Source of the DNA: Sulfurospirillum sp. UBA6790
GTDB taxonomy: Bacteria > Campylobacterota > Campylobacteria > Campylobacterales > Sulfurospirillaceae
Assembly: GCA_002452855.1 (NCBI GenBank)
Contig: DKFS01000023.1
Span: forward strand, 1-7,931
Direction of reading: 5' to 3'
DNA length: 7,931 nucleotides
Within the stretch, counting starts at the first letter, position 1. Every line of letters begins with the position of its first letter. Position numbers and translations under genes: made by a program. Of this stretch, positions 5,113-7,931 are shown piece by piece. A model generated the notes under the pieces. That model was not told where the DNA came from. It ran no database searches and saw only the letters and a program-made list of their open reading frames with translations.

Positions 5113-7686
5113 CTACAATAACTCCAATTGTGTAGGTTTTCCAAAATAATAGCCTTGGAAAAATTGGCATCCTAACGATTTTAATGTTTCAAACTGCTCT
5201 TTGGTTTCAACGCCTTCCGCAATGACATCCAGATGAAAATTTTTACCAATAGAAATAATGGTCTCAACAATCATTGCATCATTGCGATCTATCATAAAAT
5301 CATGAATGAACGATTGATCAATTTTTAGCTCATCAACGCTGAGTTGTTTGAGATATTGTAAACTAGAATAGCCTGTGCCAAAATCATCCACAGATAACGA
5401 GATACCTAACTGTTTCAATGCCTGAATTTTTTTCACTGCCTTGGCACTATCACCGATTAAAAGGCTTTCAGTTAATTCCAAACGAATGGATGAAGGATTT
5501 GCCCCTGTCATTTCTAACGTTTCACGCACAATGGTCACAAAATCATCTCTCTCAAATTGTTTGGTGCTAACATTAATAGAGACACGCCAACCTCTTTTAT
5601 TGAAGTCTTGCATAAAATGACTCGCTTGGTGCATTGCCTCATACATGACCCATTTTCCAAGAGGAAGAATGAGTCCAGATTCTTCACATAAAGGAATAAA
5701 TTCAGCAGGTGAGATGAGTGCGCCTTCTTGGTTTTTCAATCTTACTAACGCTTCAACGCCCATAATATGAGCATTGGTATCTACTTGTGGTTGATAGTGA
5801 AGAAAAAAACGTTTTGAATCAAGAGCATCACGTAAATATTGAAGTAATAATGATTTTTCTTCCATCACTTTTTGAATATAAGCATCAAAAAAACGAATAG
5901 TATTGCGCCCATCTGTTTTGGCTGCATACATAGCGCTATCGGCATGGCTTAAGAGTTCCTCTGCACTCTCATGTTCATCAAAAAGACTGATGCCAATGCT
6001 GACTGTCATAAAGAAAGGATGTTCATCAATAATAAAAGGCTCTTTGGTTGCAAGAAGAATTTGCATCGCAATATCTTCTGCAAGTTTTGCAGTTTCCTCT
6101 AATGTTGTACTTAAATTGGGTAATAAAAAAGCAAATTCATCACCGCCGAAGCGAGCGACAATATCACTCTCATTAGCATAATTTTCTAAACGTCTTGCCA
6201 TCATTATAAGTAATTTGTCGCCTGTTGCATGCCCTTTTAAGTCATTGATAGATTTAAAATTGTCCAAATCCATAAACAAAAGTGCACCATAGGTTTTTGA
6301 ACGTTTACTTGCACTAATGCATAAACGTATCTGCTCGGTAAGCATCAATTTATTCGCTAAATCGGTTAAAGGGTCATAATAAGAGAGCTTCAAGATACTC
6401 TCTTTTTGCATAAAAGAGTTAATTGCAAACCCAATATCGCCTGCTAATTCTTCAATCATTGCGTGCTCTTCTACACTGAATCCTTCTTTCATCGTGGTAC
6501 ATATTGTTAAAATACCTAGCGCATTATGCGCAAATTTATCGCTTTTCAAAACAGTAATGTATGCCTCGGTTACATTATACTGAAGCATCATTGCTTTACA
6601 CCTTGATGGTGTATCTGAGCTTCTTGCCGTTAATATTTTAAAACTACCTGTATTGAAAACAAGTTGTTCAACTTCATTAATATCGAATTCTTCTTCTAAT
6701 CCATAAGACTCTTTGACAATTAATGAACCTTTTTCAAATAACGCAATTTTAACATGGGCAAAGGAGTCATTTGCAAAAAGGCATAATGCTGTTTGATGCA
6801 ATAGCTCGTGAACGTTTGAGGTCGTAATTAAGATTTGATTACTATCGGTAACGGTACGTAAAACAGAGTAAAGATGCTGTTGATGAGCATATGCTTTTTC
6901 TAATTCTTTGCTTTTGTTGAACAGGTCTTGTGTCCGTTCTAAAATTAAACTTTCCAACTCTTTTTTCTGCTCAACATCACGTTTTGTTAAATCTTTGATC
7001 GCAATATAAAGAATAATCAGTAAAAGTAACATGACTATTCCACTAAAAAATGTCTCTTTCCAAAATAGGACTATGACATCATCAAACAGCGTTTTTTTGG
7101 GGATTTTAATGCTGGTTATACCTCTGACTTCACCTATTTTATAGCCATACGCTGAATCATATCGCTTTGCGATATAAGGCAAGACTTCACTTTTTTCACC
7201 ATGACAGGCTAAACAATATGCCTTAATACGCAAAGGAGAAGTAAAAAAATAATAGCTTGTATTACCGTCGTTCATAAGGCGCATATTTTCATTTTGTTCG
7301 GGGTGCTTATCAAAATAATGAATCATCTCTTCTTCATCAGGATTTGCTTTGTTCGCTGGATTTCGTGGTCTATCCGAGACATTACGAATCGTAATGCCTT
7401 GTTTTGAGGTTTTATGAAATTCTTCACTGATATGGGTTGAAGCATGCGCGGGCAAAAATCCCACAGTCGAATCATTGAGGTCAATGCCACTAGAGAGAAA
7501 TTGCTGGTGATAGATATAACGCATTGAAATAAAGTAATCTTGTAAAGTCTTTGCTTTAGAATAAGCTCTTATCTGTGATAAATTGTTTGCTTGTTCATAC
7601 AAATAAACAACAACGACTAAATTGGCCACACAAATAAATGTCGCTATGATCCAAAAAAGACGCTTCGTTAGAGTGATTTGTCTCAC
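5113..7686 (-). CDS. Heme-sensor/GAF/GGDEF/EAL cyclic-di-GMP protein
   Basis: This is an 857-residue inner-membrane signalling protein that makes and/or breaks down c-di-GMP. Domain order: TM1 (11-31); a periplasmic Tll0287-like (DUF3365) sensor at 32-210 with the family segment RPRNPANKANPDEEE (106-120) and a c-type heme motif C158-L-A-C161-H162; TM2 (211-231); a coiled coil (235-270); a GAF-like domain (about 285-425); GGDEF (about 435-600); and EAL (about 615-857). The GGDEF active site is intact (G514-F518, metal Asp473). The inhibitory site is not: N505-x-x-D508 replaces RxxD. The EAL residues all appear present: E645, N705, E737, D767, D768, K788, E824, Q844. Phosphodiesterase activity is therefore likely and cyclase activity possible. 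The periplasmic part has no cysteine besides the two heme cysteines, so the sixth heme ligand must be another residue, such as His60. The GTG start is supported by AAAGGAG 7 nt upstream. The signal is presumably redox or a heme ligand. Confidence 0.93.
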   Translation of the reverse strand: MRQITLTKRLFWIIATFICVANLVVVVYLYEQANNLSQIRAYSKAKTLQDYFISMRYIYHQQFLSSGIDLNDSTVGFLPAHASTHISEEFHKTSKQGITIRNVSDRPRNPANKANPDEEEMIHYFDKHPEQNENMRLMNDGNTSYYFFTSPLRIKAYCLACHGEKSEVLPYIAKRYDSAYGYKIGEVRGITSIKIPKKTLFDDVIVLFWKETFFSGIVMLLLLIILYIAIKDLTKRDVEQKKELESLILERTQDLFNKSKELEKAYAHQQHLYSVLRTVTDSNQILITTSNVHELLHQTALCLFANDSFAHVKIALFEKGSLIVKESYGLEEEFDINEVEQLVFNTGSFKILTARSSDTPSRCKAMMLQYNVTEAYITVLKSDKFAHNALGILTICTTMKEGFSVEEHAMIEELAGDIGFAINSFMQKESILKLSYYDPLTDLANKLMLTEQIRLCISASKRSKTYGALLFMDLDNFKSINDLKGHATGDKLLIMMARRLENYANESDIVARFGGDEFAFLLPNLSTTLEETAKLAEDIAMQILLATKEPFIIDEHPFFMTVSIGISLFDEHESAEELLSHADSAMYAAKTDGRNTIRFFDAYIQKVMEEKSLLLQYLRDALDSKRFFLHYQPQVDTNAHIMGVEALVRLKNQEGALISPAEFIPLCEESGLILPLGKWVMYEAMHQASHFMQDFNKRGWRVSINVSTKQFERDDFVTIVRETLEMTGANPSSIRLELTESLLIGDSAKAVKKIQALKQLGISLSVDDFGTGYSSLQYLKQLSVDELKIDQSFIHDFMIDRNDAMIVETIISIGKNFHLDVIAEGVETKEQFETLKSLGCQFFQGYYFGKPTQLELL

Positions 7687-7693
7687 AATAAGG

Positions 7694-7700
7694 CTCCTTT
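7694..7700 (-). promoter_or_regulatory. Ribosome binding site deciding a GTG start
   Basis: On the minus strand AAAGGAG (complement of 7700-7694) lies 7 nt before GTG at 7686-7684. This nearly ideal site supports GTG as the start of the heme/GGDEF/EAL gene, and the resulting N-terminus (MRQITLTKRLFW) gives the expected positively charged residues before TM1. Confidence 0.8.
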
Positions 7701-7722
7701 AAGACGATGCAAGGACTACCTG

Positions 7723-7751
7723 ATTTTAGTATCTCTAAGCTTAGAAATTTG
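7723..7751 (-). promoter_or_regulatory. Possible promoter of the heme/GGDEF/EAL gene
   Basis: On the minus strand TAAAAT (complement of 7728-7723) could be a -10, with a start near 7716 and a leader of about 30 nt. The -35 position (7751-7746, CAAATT) is not convincing. The gap to nhaA is only 65 bp, so cotranscription with nhaA is an alternative. Confidence 0.35.
7731..7748. repeat. 18-bp palindrome in the nhaA / c-di-GMP gene gap
   Basis: TCTAAGCTTAGA (7734-7745) is a perfect 12-bp palindrome. With one mismatched pair it extends to 18 bp (7731-7748). It lies 3 bp after the nhaA stop and within the spacer of the predicted promoter, where a bound dimeric regulator would block polymerase. It is too compact, with no loop and no U tract, to be a good terminator. 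Confidence 0.5.
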
Positions 7752-7931
7752 TTATAAAACTTTTTTTAAAAAAAGATAGCCAATGATACCAGAACAAAAA
7801 GAGCCTAATAAAATAGCAAGTTTATCGGCATAATGAAACATATTGGTATCGTTATACGCCAAAGTAATCACAACAAGACTCATGATAAATCCTATACCTG
7901 TTGAAATTGCTATGCCGTACAGCTGTAAAAA
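7752..7931 (-). CDS. nhaA: Na+/H+ antiporter NhaA, C-terminal end (partial)
   Basis: This is the last 59 codons of an inner-membrane antiporter that exports sodium in exchange for protons; its start lies beyond the window. The visible part covers the last two transmembrane helices. The NhaA signature of helix XI reads [15 protein letters not shown] (fragment residues 12-26; the family usually has GIGFTMSLFI..LAF). After a short loop, helix XII reads [20 protein letters not shown] (35-54), matching the family's K-L-x-I-L-x-G-S-x-x-S-x-x-x-G-Y. The protein ends in LKKVL, shortly after the last helix. The isoleucine in place of the usual threonine in GIGFTM is a departure from the consensus I remember. 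The gene lies upstream of the heme/GGDEF/EAL gene on the same strand with a 65-bp gap and no clear terminator. Confidence 0.85.
   Translation of the reverse strand, partial: FLQLYGIAISTGIGFIMSLVVITLAYNDTNMFHYADKLAILLGSFCSGIIGYLFLKKVL

Noticed and set aside
5903..6181. 92-codon plus-strand open frame within the GGDEF domain
   Set aside because: It is opposite the conserved GGDEF coding sequence, with Ser/Ala-rich shadow composition.
1..7931. CRISPR array, insertion sequence, tRNA or defence system
   Set aside because: I saw no regularly spaced repeats, no transposase motifs or terminal inverted repeats, and no tRNA-like cloverleaf on either strand. The genes are ordinary core and signalling genes of uniform base composition.

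Overview
The window looks like an AT-rich chromosomal segment of a Campylobacterota (epsilonproteobacterial) species, most likely Sulfurospirillum or a close relative. The reasons are the low GC content, the order lolA <> secA > LolC/E-type permease, which I recall from Campylobacter, strong AAGGAG-type ribosome binding sites with ATG or GTG starts, and promoters that resemble extended -10 elements without clear -35 boxes. The genus is inferred from memory and was not searched.

Layout. Bases 1-186 (+) are the 3' end of a sensor histidine kinase. Bases 229-630 (+) encode a 133-residue stand-alone protein that reads as a shrunken, catalytically dead GGDEF domain. A perfect 10-bp hairpin (631-655) separates it from the convergent minus-strand operon secA (4455-1876) and a LolC/LolE-family permease (1866-664), whose ribosome binding site overlaps the secA stop codon. 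A 125-bp divergent region with an inverted repeat separates secA from lolA (4581-5096, +). Convergent to lolA is a long minus-strand gene (7686-5113) for a membrane-bound c-di-GMP enzyme: a periplasmic Tll0287-like c-type heme sensor, a GAF-like domain, GGDEF and EAL. The window ends inside nhaA (minus strand, C-terminal 59 codons at 7931-7752).

How the genes work together. secA, the permease and lolA belong to envelope biogenesis: SecA drives preproteins, including prolipoproteins, through SecYEG; the LolC/E-type permease extracts mature lipoproteins from the inner membrane; LolA carries them across the periplasm. The partner ATPase LolD is not in the window. The second theme is cyclic-di-GMP. 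One protein has intact GGDEF and EAL residues but lacks the inhibitory-site arginine. The small protein at 229-630 has lost the GGDEF motif but keeps an RxxD in the inhibitory-site position, so it could be a c-di-GMP receptor. That protein and the divergent secA/lolA promoter are the points I consider most worth checking. I see no mobile element, CRISPR array, tRNA or rRNA, and no gene-free stretch longer than about 125 bases.
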